Origin: Lycorma delicatula
Taxonomy: Eukaryota; Arthropoda; Insecta; Hemiptera; Fulgoridae
DNA length: 64,000 bases
Direction of reading: 5' to 3'
Assembly (NCBI RefSeq): GCF_047948215.1
Contig: NC_134463.1
Location: 99,538,657-99,602,656 of the forward strand
Shown here piece after piece: positions 11,866 through 23,459 of this stretch. A program made the translations under genes and the position numbers. The stretch's first letter is position 1; each line of letters starts with the position of its first letter. The notes under the pieces were generated by a model, which was not told the origin of the DNA, ran no database searches, and worked only from the letters and a program-made list of their open reading frames with translations.

Positions 11866-12840
11866 GAGTGGTTGAACAAATCATTTTTTAAGGTGACAAG
11901 TATACTTATTTAGTGAAGCACAAGTTTTCTGAAAAGTTTCCAGGCACTCCTGCTCCTTACCGCGATGCAGTTTGAACTATTGTCAAAACATTTCGGGCAC
12001 AGGTGCTGTTGAAGACGTCGGTCGAAGTGGAAAACCATCTACACTAAACGAACAGAAGCTGCTTGATATTTCGGTTGCTACTGCCGAAAGTCAATGCGCA
12101 AGTTAGCACAGCAGAAAGATATCGGACTTTTTACTGCACGTAAAGTTGTAGGGAAAGAACTGAAAGCTATAGATAATGCCAAAAGATTAAATTTGTGTCA
12201 ATGATTGAAACGTTTTATTGACCAAAACTCCGTAAGTATCCTTGAAATTAAGATTTTTTTTATAGATGAAGCGTGGTTTGATCTGGGAGGATAGATTAAT
12301 TCACAAAATTCACAGATGCAGTCTACAACTAACTCCCATGGTTGCAACAAGAATCGAAGCAAAAATTTGAGTCTGGGTCGATTCAAGTAGAACGCGCATT
12401 GTGGGTCTAATTTTTTTGAAAATGCAGTTAATAGTCATAGTTACTGTGCTGTTTTAATAAACTTCATTAGTCAGTTGACAGATGTGGAAATCAGTCACGG
12501 TCGGTTGCAACAAGATGGCGCCACAGTACGCACAGCTAACAGGTCAATGACCTTTTACGAAATGCCTTTGTTGAACGAATCATTTTGAGGGTTTTGTGGC
12601 CTGCACGATCTATCTGACTCACCCAGAATAGTTTTTGTGAGGTGCAGCGTAACAAGCGGTATATCGCAACAGGCCATGCACGATTGACGAACTAAAAACC
12701 GCAATAACGACATACGTACGAGACATTCCAGTATATCAGCTGGGTGTTTGAAAACAAATTGAAACATGTGGAGTAATTGAAACATGTATTGATTTTGGAG
12801 GAGGTCATTTTCAATACCTTTTAAAAGATATTTCAGTTAT
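11866..12840 (+). pseudogene. DUF4817/DDE_3-type transposase relic (IS630-mariner group)
   Basis: Translation in shifting plus-strand frames gives the order of a DUF4817-type transposase: an N-terminal helix-turn-helix part (FSEKFPGTPAPYRDAV), a basic linker (VGRSGKPSTLNEQ), the first Asp region (DEAWFDLGG followed by NSQNSQ), the second (QQDGATVRTAN, with Asp present), and the third (WPARSSDLTHPE followed by a degraded FL-G block), then a C-terminal block (YRNRPCTIDELKTAI and VRDIP). Every block needs a frame change or crosses a stop, so this is a dead copy. It abuts the end of the LINE 3' UTR at 11862. A minus-strand fragment of the same family occurs at 34385-34680. Confidence 0.8.
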
Positions 12841-12844
12841 TGTA

Positions 12845-13763
12845 ATATCCGTTTCTGTAAAATACTGAAATAAAAATACAAAGCAATAATTAAGAAGGTA
12901 TTGTCATTATACTTCCATAATTCCAGCGCACAGCAACTTTCTGAAGGCACTGTAAGGAAAAGAAATCTATAAGCCTTATAATTTAGGTACTAGAGATCAT
13001 GTTTCTAACGAATAAAGAGAGTAAAAATAAAACTGATATTCAGATACCTAGCTATAATTAAGAAACTGTAAATCATGCAAGCATTTTCAAGAAGAATACA
13101 GATCATTTGAAGAGGTTTAGATTTTTTTTTTGAACAGGTAAGTAGTAAAATACAATCGTAGGGTATGTGTGTAGCGATAATAGTTAAGTAAGCAAGACCT
13201 CTGCAATCAGCCGATAAAAAAGGGAGGACCAAATTAAACTGATGTGCAAAATAAAGGAGTTTTAATTATTTTGCACCGTTTTGAAAAGAATAGAAAGTAG
13301 TTTTATAATAATAAAGCTTTTGTTTTTACATTTAGTTAAATGCAATCGGAATGTAACTTTTGTATAGTATAAAAATCATTGAAAATTACAAAGCAGTGTA
13401 GTACAAATGATCGTGTTTTTTAAATGATAAATAGATCGTAGAGTAGACGCGGTAAATATAAGGTGTTGTTACATATACACCACAGTATCTTTACGGTTAT
13501 CCCACTGGTGATGATACAGTACTACACACTGCACCCTAGATTTATTAGATGTATTCTGGTTTTGTACTAAATGTTGATTGGACCAGTCTATGTATAAGGA
13601 AGAGCCGCCCGCCAGTCGGCGCTATTATGACTGACAAGATAAAAAAAACTGTTCGTCATGCTGCACAATTAGGCAATTGACTCCCCTAGTTTCATTGCCA
13701 AGGTCTTCTTGTTCTTCTTCTTTTTCTTCTATTTAAGGCTCCCGAAGATTTACACTGTGTTGC

Positions 13764-13823
<60 letters not shown>

Positions 13824-14720
13824 ATCATCATCGTAATCTTTAGTTTAAACTGATCTTGATTTCTGCTTCACAAATTTTGATATTTTATTATATAGGCTAC
13901 TTGTTTGTCTCGGTTTTTTTTTTAAAAAGCTAGTTCTTGCTTTATCACTCTCTGGTATTTATTAAAAAATTAGGTCCCTATACTAAAAAAATCTTTCTGT
14001 AGTATTTATTCAGATCTTCTGATCCGTTATTTCTACATCGTAAATTCCTTTTATCGTAACGTTGTATTATATTTTCTTAATTTATTATTTTAAGTGGTTA
14101 TTAATATTTAATTAGCTTATATCAACCGTAACTAAAATCTTACCTTTTCAATTTTATAGTAATGATACTTTTAAAAAACTATTCTGAAAGTTTCTTTTAT
14201 TTTGATTTCAACGCCATGATTCTATACTTTTTAATATTATTTTTATAACATCTAGAGAATCTACAACCGAAAATATTTCTTTTAAATCGAAACGTGTGCG
14301 GTAAAGTAAGTAATCTGTACGTATTCATAATGTAGATCTATTTGTAATTCATGTAGGCTACGTTTTAATAATTCATAATTGTAATAAAATTAACACTCCA
14401 AAAGATGGGAATTTTTATTTTTAACAAAAATTAGTACACGCGGAATGCTAGTATGAGTACTACACTTCCCGCCGTCTGCGTTACGTATTAACTGACATTC
14501 TCAATTCATTACAAGTACGTGAAATTATATTTTTTTTTTTGTTTCGTTGCGTTCCTTTGGCCTAGTAAAACAGTCAAAGTTAGATTTTATAAAATACTTT
14601 CCCTAATTTTACGATTTCAGCGTTTACATTTAACGTAATTATTACGATGTATTCAAATCTGTTTATTTTCATTTCATGAAATATTTATTTTTTTTTAAAT
14701 TTAGCTTTAAATAATAAATA
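12845..14720. other. Unclassified stretch with a (TTA)n run
   Basis: No coding region was recognised. A (TTA)n microsatellite runs from 13768 to 13818 and is followed by a CAT repeat. A small GC-richer pocket lies at about 13600-13625 (GCCGCCCGCCAGTCGGCG) without a recognisable context. Confidence 0.5.
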
Positions 14721-14722
14721 TA

Positions 14723-15024
14723 GCCCACCGGACTGGTCTAATGATTAAATCGTCGTGTCGTCACAAATCAATTGTTTAACAGCAGATTTTCTAATTCGAA
14801 GGTTCTGATGTTCAAATCGTAGTAAAAGTTAGTTGCTTTTATACGGATTTCAACACTAGATACTGGATACAGATGTACTTTGGTGATGGGGATTCATTTA
14901 ACCATCGTCTCAGGAATGGTCGGCCTGAGTCTGTACAAGACTACACCTCATTTATATGTCATACATAACATCCTCATCCCAGCGAGCGGGGTGGGGGGTT
15001 CCTTATTGTTCACTAGTATTGAAC
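14723..15024 (+). mobile_element. SINE-2 copy, subfamily with a distinct tail
   Basis: The 5' and middle parts follow SINE-1 (CCCACCGGACTGGTCTAATG as the head and A-box region, CTCAGGAATGGTCGGCCTGA, CTGTACAAGACTACACCTCA). The 3' end differs: instead of the CCGGAGGCTAAACAGG tail it ends CATCCTCATCCCAGCGAGCG, then a G-rich run and TTCCTTATTGTTCACTAGT. The copy at 58655-58930 has the same alternative tail, so this is a real subfamily that swapped its 3' end. Confidence 0.8.
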
Positions 15025-16550
15025 ATTAAATGTGACAACAGATTAATTATTTTCTAAAATAAGAAATTGTCGATTTTTTTTTTTAAATTAAAATTGTTAA
15101 TGCTTTCTAAATATTTTGTAAGATAAGGTTCTGATTCAATAAGCAAATTTTTATCAAAATCTTAACTAAAGTTTTTATTTATATAAACTATCATTAATTC
15201 TGAAACAATATTGGCAGTAGTTGGACGCCTTGTTGACGTACGAATTTGGAAAAGTACTAATTTTAAAGGTTTCCGGCTAACACATCAAAGAATTATTTTT
15301 TCTAAATTGATTCATTCAGATATCTTCATTTAACTATTTTTTTCCAATAAAATATATTTTGTGATTCAATAACGCTAGAGTAATACCTACCGATTATTAT
15401 TCTTAAACCTCAAACAGGGATATACTCGTAAATTTTCCAGTACCGGAAAGTTTGATTTTGTATTATAGCAAACCGCAAGAATATGGACCACAACCATAGA
15501 CGGCTGACTACATGACAATGCTATGAAAAATGCACTTTCATTTTAATGTTTAATTCATAACAAGTAAAGCTTTTCTTTTTCTTGGGAAATATTTAACTTT
15601 TTTTATGAATTAGAATTTTAGAGAATTATTTCGTCTCGGTTTTCCTATGATATCCAAAAGCAAAGGACCATTTTCCCTGTGGTCTGATTTTTATAATTTA
15701 GGTACGACTTTAATATCACGAAAACATTTAATACAAGAATATTCGTCATACACCATTTAAGGAAGTGATAATATCTTTCATTAAAAATATATATAACAAT
15801 AGATACTTTTTAAACCAGACTAAAGTTAAAATATACTTTACTCTAAAGGACAATTTTTTATTTCTCCCAAAAAGCAGTACCGGAAAAATATTCCGGCACC
15901 TGCAATCCTGATCCAAAAGATTATAGTTGGATGTTTTACTTTCCATTCCATTAAAAAATTGTTTTTTTGATACTTACTAGGCTATTCTAAATTTTCGTAA
16001 ATTTAAAAAAAAAATTTCGTGTTTACTAATACTGATTAAAATTTTTACGAAGCCTTGGGTATTTATTTAGAAGAATTAGATTTACTGTACACTGTATAGA
16101 AAAAAAATTGTTTTAACTTTGTTTTTGTTAGTCTTTTTTTTTAATTTCCTGCTCCGGATTAATTATCAGAATCTACTAATAGTCTTCCTTCTATTCCTAA
16201 ACTAAAAAATTAGTAATTAATGGAACGGTATTCCTGTATAAGTATTAAATGTATTCCGGTACAGTATTGAAGATATGAAAAGATTTGTAAAGATTCTTTA
16301 TTATTCTTGTAATAAGAAGAATTTTATGACCTATATACTCGACGATTTGTGTTACGGTAAATGTAATCCAAAAGACTTTATGAATCAAATACCTTTCATC
16401 GTAAATTTATTATAATAGTATTCAAGTCTTCGTTATACGTTTAACTTCTACGTTGTCCAAAATGGTTTAGTCTGTTTAGGATTGGGTTTAGAGTAGTTTA
16501 AATACATTCTAATAATCCAAAAAATAAAAATCGTCATAAATCAGAAGAAT
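15025..16550. other. A+T-rich stretch, nothing recognised
   Basis: No gene, RNA or shared repeat recognised. Confidence 0.5.
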
Positions 16551-16554
16551 TAAT

Positions 16555-17715
16555 AAAAAGGTAAATTTAGTGTCTTATATGAAATATTATCTGAAAAATC
16601 AAAAAAAATAATAAAACTCAAAACTGTGTTTTTAGTAGTTTTTGAGAAATCTTGGATAAAAGAAAATAAATTGTGGTCGAAAAACACATTATTTTATATT
16701 TGGCGTAAAATAAATGTTCTTAAGTGGATAACAAATGAATTTTAAACAATACTAGCAGAGAATTTGATTCTGAGTAGTGATATGAATTCACAGAAACTAA
16801 AGACAAACTTAAAAATTTCGAATTTTCAACCAGATGAAGAAGCATGGTTTGTTTGCTGTATGCACTATTTTTATTTTGAATGAAGCGCTTCTTGGCAATG
16901 GTAAATGCAAGAAAGTAGGAAAATGTATTTACTTAAGTTATTTTTTTGGAAAATTTACTTTTTTATGTTGAAAAAAGTTTTTTTTAAATTTATTTTTTTA
17001 AATTATTAAAACTTTTCATTTTAAAAGTTAGTAGTCTAAATTTATGAACGTTATTTAGTCACAACTGACAAAAACATATAACAAAATCATGTGTAATGAA
17101 ACATAAAACCATGTATCATTTCTGTGGCCTTTTTTCTAATATTAAAAACAAAATAAATCATAATGTGACGGATTTTAATAAGAATTAAACGAAAAACATT
17201 TTCAATATTAAAAAAAAAGAATTAAATTTTTATAAAAGTAAGCAATAAAAAAACAAACAATAACACCAAGTTATAAATAGATAAATAAAACTACTGAAAT
17301 TGTTCTACGCCGTAGTGGATATCACACTCTGCCCGACGAACAATGTTTTTGGTTGTTTCCAGTTTTTTTAACAGAATTGTTTTGTATTAATTGTACTGCA
17401 CTGAGAGTTCTAATAACTAACTCTTATCTTGTATTATACTTTTGTTCATACAGTAATAATTTCACTGGCTCCATAGGAAGTAGTCCAGAGGTAGTATAAA
17501 ACCACTAAATTCACCCTTTAATTTAGGTCTTAAGTATTACAGACTGAATTAAGTTTGCCTAATGCACACAGGAATCAGGGCAAAATTATTCGCCAGCCGA
17601 CACTCGCTAACGAAGGGTTTCTGAACTTATGTTTATATTAACTTCCTTATTAATTTTCACTAGTAAAACATGCCCTGAAAATTTGTTACATTCTTCATGA
17701 ATAAACGTATCATGT
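16555..17715. mobile_element. Long-TIR DNA element, left end missing
   Basis: This matches the full element at 27881-29110 from its GGTAAATTTAGTG block through the right TIR. Shared landmarks include GGTCGAAAA, ACAATGTTTTTGGT, GAGTTCTAATAACTAAC, CAGCCGACACTCGCTAACGA and AAAATTTGTTACATTCTTC. The left TIR is absent before 16555, so the copy is truncated or rearranged. It carries no transposase. Confidence 0.75.
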
Positions 17716-17719
17716 TTAT

Positions 17720-19605
17720 TAAGTCAGCATTAATAATAATACACATAGTTTTTTCTAATATATATTATTATATTATAGTATTATAAGAATATAATCTATT
17801 AATATTATATTATAATAGAATTTATAACATAGTCTTATAGTATTAAAGAATATAGTCTTATAAGAAACCCGATTAACATCTGACAAGTTGTTTGGTTCGA
17901 TCATGGTTTCGAAAAATACAGTCAGACGTATCGTAATCAGATTATTTTGACACGCAATTACATATTACTAAAAATATTTAAAAATCTAAGAGCATTCTTC
18001 ACAGAGGGTAGGGTTTACCGCAAAAAACCATCAGTTTAAAAGTAATGTTTGAAAAAGTTGCCGTTGAATTAAAACATTAAAAATAAAACAAAGTAACATA
18101 ACGTTAAATAAAGGCATAACCCATATAGTACATCGGATTGTTTTAATGAATTTTGCATAACATGACAAAACGGCACGCATATCTTTTGTTTTCTATTGTT
18201 TTGTATTCTAAAAAAAATTTAAAAAAATAAAAAGGTAGGTAGATAGATGATAGATAAATAAAGCGAAAGAGAACGAAGGAACCAGTAGAAAGAGGGGCGG
18301 AGAAGAAATAAGAGAACTGTAGTGCGAGGCGTGCGGCTTGATGTCTGGCGTCACCGTGGTATGCAAGGCATCACGTCTGAGCGTGGATGTCATGCCAAGC
18401 ACGATATTGTTGTAATAATTGAATTTGAATTTCACGTTTCTCAGTGAGTTGCCCAACTTCAAACAGTTTCTATGTCGGAGTAAGCTTTTTGTATACCTTT
18501 TCAACCGATGTAACAGTTGTGAACTCTCCCACACTGTACGGTATCTTTATTTGTCTATCATCTCGGTTCCCTCACATGATAGAAATATAAAATGCCATCT
18601 AGGTTAAATTCTTTCTAAAAAAAAAAAATAATAAATAAATAACTCGAATAAAAATTGCGTAAATATTAACCCATACGATAAATAAAGCCATTCAAATATT
18701 TTTTTTCCTATTTTAATAAATTCGTGCGCATATATAACCTAAATAAAAACGTTAATATGACATCTGATGAAAACGAAATCAGCATTCTAAATAATTACAT
18801 ATTGCAATATATTTATTTGATGGATCTGTTTATTCTTTTCCTTTTTTTTTATTATTATTCGATGATTTTTTCTGCCGGTGGAATAGGTTTATTTTTCGAA
18901 TTTTATTATCACATTTATTGATACATCAAACCTTTGAAACGATAGAATTAATAAAAAAAAAAATCCTATAAAAAAGTTACCAACCCGTGTTCTCCGACCA
19001 TATCATAATATGAAAATTTCAGGGTAAAATTATTTTTAAATTGTAATTTTTCAGTGTTCAATGCTCAGCCTTTTAAATTATTTAAGGAATTTTAATACCG
19101 GATCCTATCATAGATAATATTTAGAAAAATTGTTTACAACGTATTATTTTTTATAAAAAAAAAAAAATTGCATTTTTGTAGCAAAATTAAATTCTGAACT
19201 GTTGCTCAAAATATCATGTAAGCATCTTAATGGAAGGAGGGTTTGTACTATATTTACTTTTCGTGACAAGGTACAAGGTGTATTGTAAATTCATATTTAA
19301 TCTCTACTTTTATAATATAAATTACTTTATTATATCTAGAAGTTTCTATATGTGTTTCACAAATATTTAGTTGTAATAATGTTTTAAGAAAATTTATTTC
19401 AAGAATAATGGAGCAATTTTGCTATACCTCTCATGCGAACTAACCTTTAGCTATTCTTTTTTTTTTTTGTATTACACTTAATAACTATTAGATTACTTCT
19501 GAACAGTAATTAGATTTGTTTAATTAAGTTCAATAAATTTATATTTGTTTAATTTATGTATTTTATGTATAACATATAAGAAGTGTACGAGTATAGCGTA
19601 ACTAG
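17720..19605. other. Unclassified stretch; 108-codon frame of doubtful status
   Basis: No repeat or family was recognised. A minus-strand frame of 108 codons (18208-18534) ends in a hydrophobic stretch rich in Phe and Leu and covers a locally less A+T-rich patch at 18290-18410. It has no recognisable domain, and an overlapping plus-strand frame of 62 codons exists, so coding status is doubtful. Confidence 0.35.
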
Positions 19606-19619
19606 ACTTTCAGTAGATA

Positions 19620-19911
19620 ACCCATCGGGTTGGTCTAGTGGTTAACGCGTCTTCCCAAATCAGCTGATTTGGAAAGTCGAGAGTTACAGCGTTCATGTCC
19701 TAGTAAAGCCAGTTATTTTTACACGGATTTGAATACTAGATCGTGGATAACCAGTGTTCTTTGGTGGTTGGGTTTCAATTAACCACACATCTCAGGAATG
19801 GTCGACCTAAGGCTGTACACGACTACACTTCATTTACATTCATACATATCATCCTCTGAAGAATTATCGAAACGGTAGTTACCGGAGGCTAAACAGGAAA
19901 ATAGAGAGACA
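19620..19911 (+). mobile_element. SINE-1, full length with 11-bp target duplication
   Basis: This is the best complete copy. It starts CCCATCGGGTTGGTCTAGTG with the A box TGGTCTAGTGG at 19631-19641, has the B box GCGTTCATGTCC at 19689-19700, the body block GGTGGTTGGGTTTCAATTAA and the 3' end ACCGGAGGCTAAACAGG followed by an A/G-rich tail. The flanks carry a perfect 11-bp direct repeat TTCAGTAGATA (19609-19619 and 19912-19922), the mark of LINE-driven retroposition. Confidence 0.93.
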
Positions 19912-20080
19912 TTCAGTAGATAGAATATACGCGTCATATTAAGTAAATAAGTGTAAAAATAAAATAACGTAGAAATTCTACGAAAATAGGAGGCATGTAG
20001 TTACGTACACCGTGGTGGAGGCCCATAATAGCTAAAATGCCAGCGTAATACTTTAACGATTCCTTTCTTCATATTGAATA

Positions 20081-21095
20081 AGCTTTCTGCTATTTTTTTT
20101 TCTAAGATATTTCGTAGAATTTAACCTAAAAAAAATTTTCACTAGTAAAGAAGAATTCCAAAAAGAAATTAATGATATATCAAATTAACTGATAAATTTT
20201 ATTTATGAAAATATTATTTGCATTTCATAATTCTGTTCTAATTAATTATAAAGATGATACATCTATTTAGATGTCATCTAAATGAAGACTGTTCATACCT
20301 TTGAAGATGATGTGTAAAGTTTCTGAAAACGAAAGGAGAATCTACTATTGCAATAACACGACTTAAAAGAATATTTATTCACAATATCAATCAGGCGGTT
20401 ACGTTTAAAGTTCTTTTCTGAACTGAATGTATTAGTTGTGTTATATTTATAACGGTGAGATAATCGATAATAATATATCGATGAAAACTTTAATTATCGA
20501 TTCATAACGCGGAAAAATATCGGTAATCTTATTTCAATTAATTTACTTTTGTTAGTATTTTAATAATAATAACCTAAGGTTCATTCAAAGCTTTCTGCTA
20601 TTTTTTTTCTAAGATATTTCGTAGAATTTAACCTAAAAAAAATTTTCACTAGTAAAGAAGAATTCCAAAAAGAAATTAATGATATATCAAATTAACTGAT
20701 AAATTTTATTTATGAAAATATTATTTGCATTTCATAATTCTGTTCTAATTAATTATAAAGATGATACATCTATTTAGATGTCATCTAAATGAAGACTGTT
20801 CATACCTTTGAAGATGATGTGTAAAGTTTCCGAAAACGAAAGGAGAATCTACTATTGCAATAACACGACTTAAAAGAATATTTATTCACAATGTCAATCA
20901 GGCGGTTACGTTTAAAGTTCTTTTCTGAACTGAATGTATTAGTTGTGTTATATTTATAACGGTGAGATAATCGATAATAATATATCGATGAAAACTTTAA
21001 TTATCGATTCATAACGCGGAAAAATATCGGTAATCTTATTTCAATTAATTTACTTTTGTTAGTATTTTAATAATAATAACCTAAGGTTCATTCAA
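20081..21095. repeat. Tandem duplication, two near-identical 508-bp units
   Basis: Unit one (20081-20588) and unit two (20589-21095) both begin AGCTTTCTGC and end GGTTCATTCAA. I saw only three differences: one T fewer in a T run, one T/C difference (TTTCTGAAAAC against TTTCCGAAAAC) and one A/G difference (CAATATCAATC against CAATGTCAATC). The near identity means a recent duplication or an assembly duplication. Each unit contains a small palindrome (ATTTAGATGTCATCTAAAT) and ATATATCGAT-type motifs. No coding frame. Confidence 0.93.
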
Positions 21096-21154
21096 ATTTA
21101 CATCCGTGCAAACATTATTATGTATTACATTCTAAGTATCTCATTGATCTAGCC

Positions 21155-21839
21155 CATTCGTTCTCAAAGTGGGCGCTGGAGGCCTTCAGGGGGGCGGTAG
21201 AAGGCCCGCAAAAAATTGGGGACATTCAGGTGGACTAGGAAGGCAAAAATGATGTTTTTCTGTTTTATTTCAAATTAAAATTAAATACCTCCTACACTAG
21301 TTCAAAAAATTAAAGGGACAACTATATTTATTGATAAAAATTGTTGTATTCAAACTATCGTACTTTAACTTTGCAACCAAAAGGCTTAGAGAGACAAATA
21401 AAAAAAACAAATAAAGCACGAGTACTCTACTTTTTGACAGTATACTTCAGATTTCAAAACTCATTAAATTAAAAAAAAAAGTTTTAAAAATTTGAAAGTT
21501 TTTCTTTGTTTGATGGAGCGCATGGGGGAAATGAAATTTTTTCAGTAAACTGCATTAAAATCTTTTAAAATGCTTAAGACTATAGCTTTAATTTCTTTTT
21601 TGTATGTCTCTTTACAATTTTTCTGAACCGAAATATTCCACTTTAAAGAGAAAAGGCCTTTTGTCTTTAATGCTGCATATCTCTCGATCTAAGCAACGTA
21701 TCAACTCAGAAATAGGATATGCCACGTTTAAAAATAACAATTGAAGTTATTATTTTTAACAGATGGAAAACTTAAAAATTTTGGGAGCGCTAGGGGATTC
21801 TCAATGTGGGCGATGGGCGAAAAAAATTGAGAATCAATG
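21155..21839. mobile_element. Non-autonomous hAT element, 685 bp, 8-bp TSD
   Basis: A perfect 8-bp direct repeat ATCTAGCC flanks the element (21147-21154 and 21840-21847), which is the hAT target length. The left end is CATTCGTTCTCAAAGTGGGC and the inverted right end is CATTGATTCTCAA, both fitting the hAT end pattern CA-N-N-G/N-NTTCTCAA. A second subterminal GATTCTCAATGTGGGCG copy lies at 21797-21813. The interior is A+T-rich and carries no transposase, so it depends on an autonomous relative. Confidence 0.88.
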
Positions 21840-21847
21840 ATCTAGCC

Positions 21848-22685
21848 CAAATTATAAGGCGTGTACGGTTTACTTATAACTATTTAAGATACAATACCCA
21901 AAGACCATTTTTTCTGTTTTACCTACTTTTTGTCATAATACTGAATTATTATCATTGTCACGCACGTTTATTTTTAACATTTATAACAGTTTATATAAAT
22001 ATATTTGGTTCCATATTCAAAAGGTTCATATACGTCATAATATAGATTCTAATCTATTAAATAGTAGAGAAAGCACAGCTTGCAGGTTCCCTGAACAAAT
22101 GTCAGGGCGACATGGACGTTTATTTAGAGATCTATCCAGCCGCGAACCACTCAGTCTTAAATCAATTTCAGTTAAATACCTGTCTTAAAGTCGGTTCTCT
22201 AATTACAATCCTAATTTCCCTCAGACAATTCTAACATCAGCTGTATCTTTTTAAACCCTCATTTTCTACTTGTATATTGCCTTGGATTTTTCATAAATAT
22301 TATTTATCAGTTACATACAGCTTTCCCAGTTAACAATCAAATTTCAGCTTTTCCACTCTGCATGTCCGCTTCGAAGAGTAAATCAACAATCTCCTTTTCC
22401 GGTGAGGCTTGAAGATAAAAGCAACAGATTTTATTCAGAATTTGCATTTCCTCGGGACTCACAGTAAGCTTTAGGCACGGTTAATTCTCCTATTTTGTTA
22501 CAATCACCCTACTCATATCGACGAATTCCATAAAACAGATCCGTTTCGTGATAACCAACCAGTTACTGATTGGTTTATCCCGTCTGTAGCAGCTCACTGC
22601 ACGCGGCGTGTGGACCAATATTTAGCCGATAAAGCTGAAGATAGAAGCCAGAATTCATAAAATCGGATTAAAATACTTGACAACT
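21848..22685. other. Unclassified stretch
   Basis: No family recognised. Two overlapping plus-strand frames of 77-79 codons at 21806-22188 begin inside or next to the hAT element and look like chance frames. Confidence 0.45.
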
Positions 22686-22687
22686 CG

Positions 22688-23456
22688 GATAGAGCAGCTC
22701 CGTTGCCGGACGTTTTCTCCGAAAGCTATTTCCCGAATGACCGAACATTTTCCCGAATATACATTCTCGGATTTTTTTTCCCGAAAGGCAAATTCATGAA
22801 TAAATATTTTTTCGAACATATTGTTTCCCGAATCATTCAAATTATGCAAATAATGTTTGATCGTAATCTACACGGTTACCATTCAGATTTATACTAACCC
22901 TACATTATACACAAATATCTAGTATCTTTTTTAACTACATTTTTTTGCTTTTGCAAGTACTCTACCTCAAGCAACAGTTGTGGATGAAACAAAATTATTA
23001 TCGACGGATAAGTCAACTTGCCATCAAAAAGGGACAAGTGTAATACGTACTGGGATTGTAAAGATTTGGGAATGAAGGAACATACCGCTGGTGCTATCAC
23101 TATTTTGTTTTGGAATGGAATCGTTTTAAAAGTCTCACACCGGCCAAAGAAGTACATTCTAAAGATAGTTGAAATATATTTAGAGTACGAGCTCCGTCCA
23201 CTCGAATATTTTGTACACAATATTCATATTTAATTTACTGATTTTTATACATGTTTTTCATGTTTTTTACATGTTAGGTTTTTCAGGGTAAAAATATATC
23301 AAAATTTCACTTACAATTGTGCTTATTTTTTTAAGTATAATTTTTTTCAGAAACGATACTTTCGGGAAAAGGGCGCTCGAAATTTTGATTATTTGGGATT
23401 TTAGTCGTTCGGTATATGCAATTCGGGAAACCGTGCGGGAATCGAGCAGCTGTATC
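22688..23456 (+). mobile_element. Long-TIR element (Mutator-like?) with a FLYWCH relic
   Basis: The ends are imperfect inverted repeats of about 100 bp. The left end reads GATAGAGCAGCTCCGTTGCC and the inverted right end GATACAGCTGCTCGATTCCC; both continue with GG/GC ACG-TTTC-CCGAA and contain repeated TTCCCGAA and CCGAACGA-like blocks. The interior holds a degraded FLYWCH zinc finger (22991-23170). Long TIRs plus FLYWCH are known in insect and nematode Mutator-like elements, including the Phantom group. I could not find the 8-10 bp target duplication expected of that superfamily, so the class is an inference. Confidence 0.55.
22991..23173 (+). pseudogene. FLYWCH-type zinc finger remnant
   Basis: One plus-strand frame reads KIIIDG, a stop at 23009, then VNLPSKRDKCNTYWDCKDLG, then KEHTAGAIT and NGIVLKVSHRPK. 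This follows the FLYWCH order: a hydrophobic lead with DG, a basic loop, the diagnostic YW-x-C, a block ending GRAIT (here GAIT), a NG-x-V strand and the His pair (one His left in SHRPK). The second Cys and one His are lost and one stop is present, so it cannot bind zinc as it stands. It sits midway between the two TIRs of the surrounding element. FLYWCH also occurs in host regulators, but the TIR context favours a transposon origin. Confidence 0.5.
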
Positions 23457-23459
23457 TTG

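Noticed and set aside
13768..13818. A biologically special (TTA)n array
   Set aside because: Simple microsatellites of this kind are common in A+T-rich insect DNA; nothing in the flanks gives it a role.
22900..23220. A 106-codon minus-strand frame
   Set aside because: It is antisense to the FLYWCH-like frame and has no family resemblance itself.
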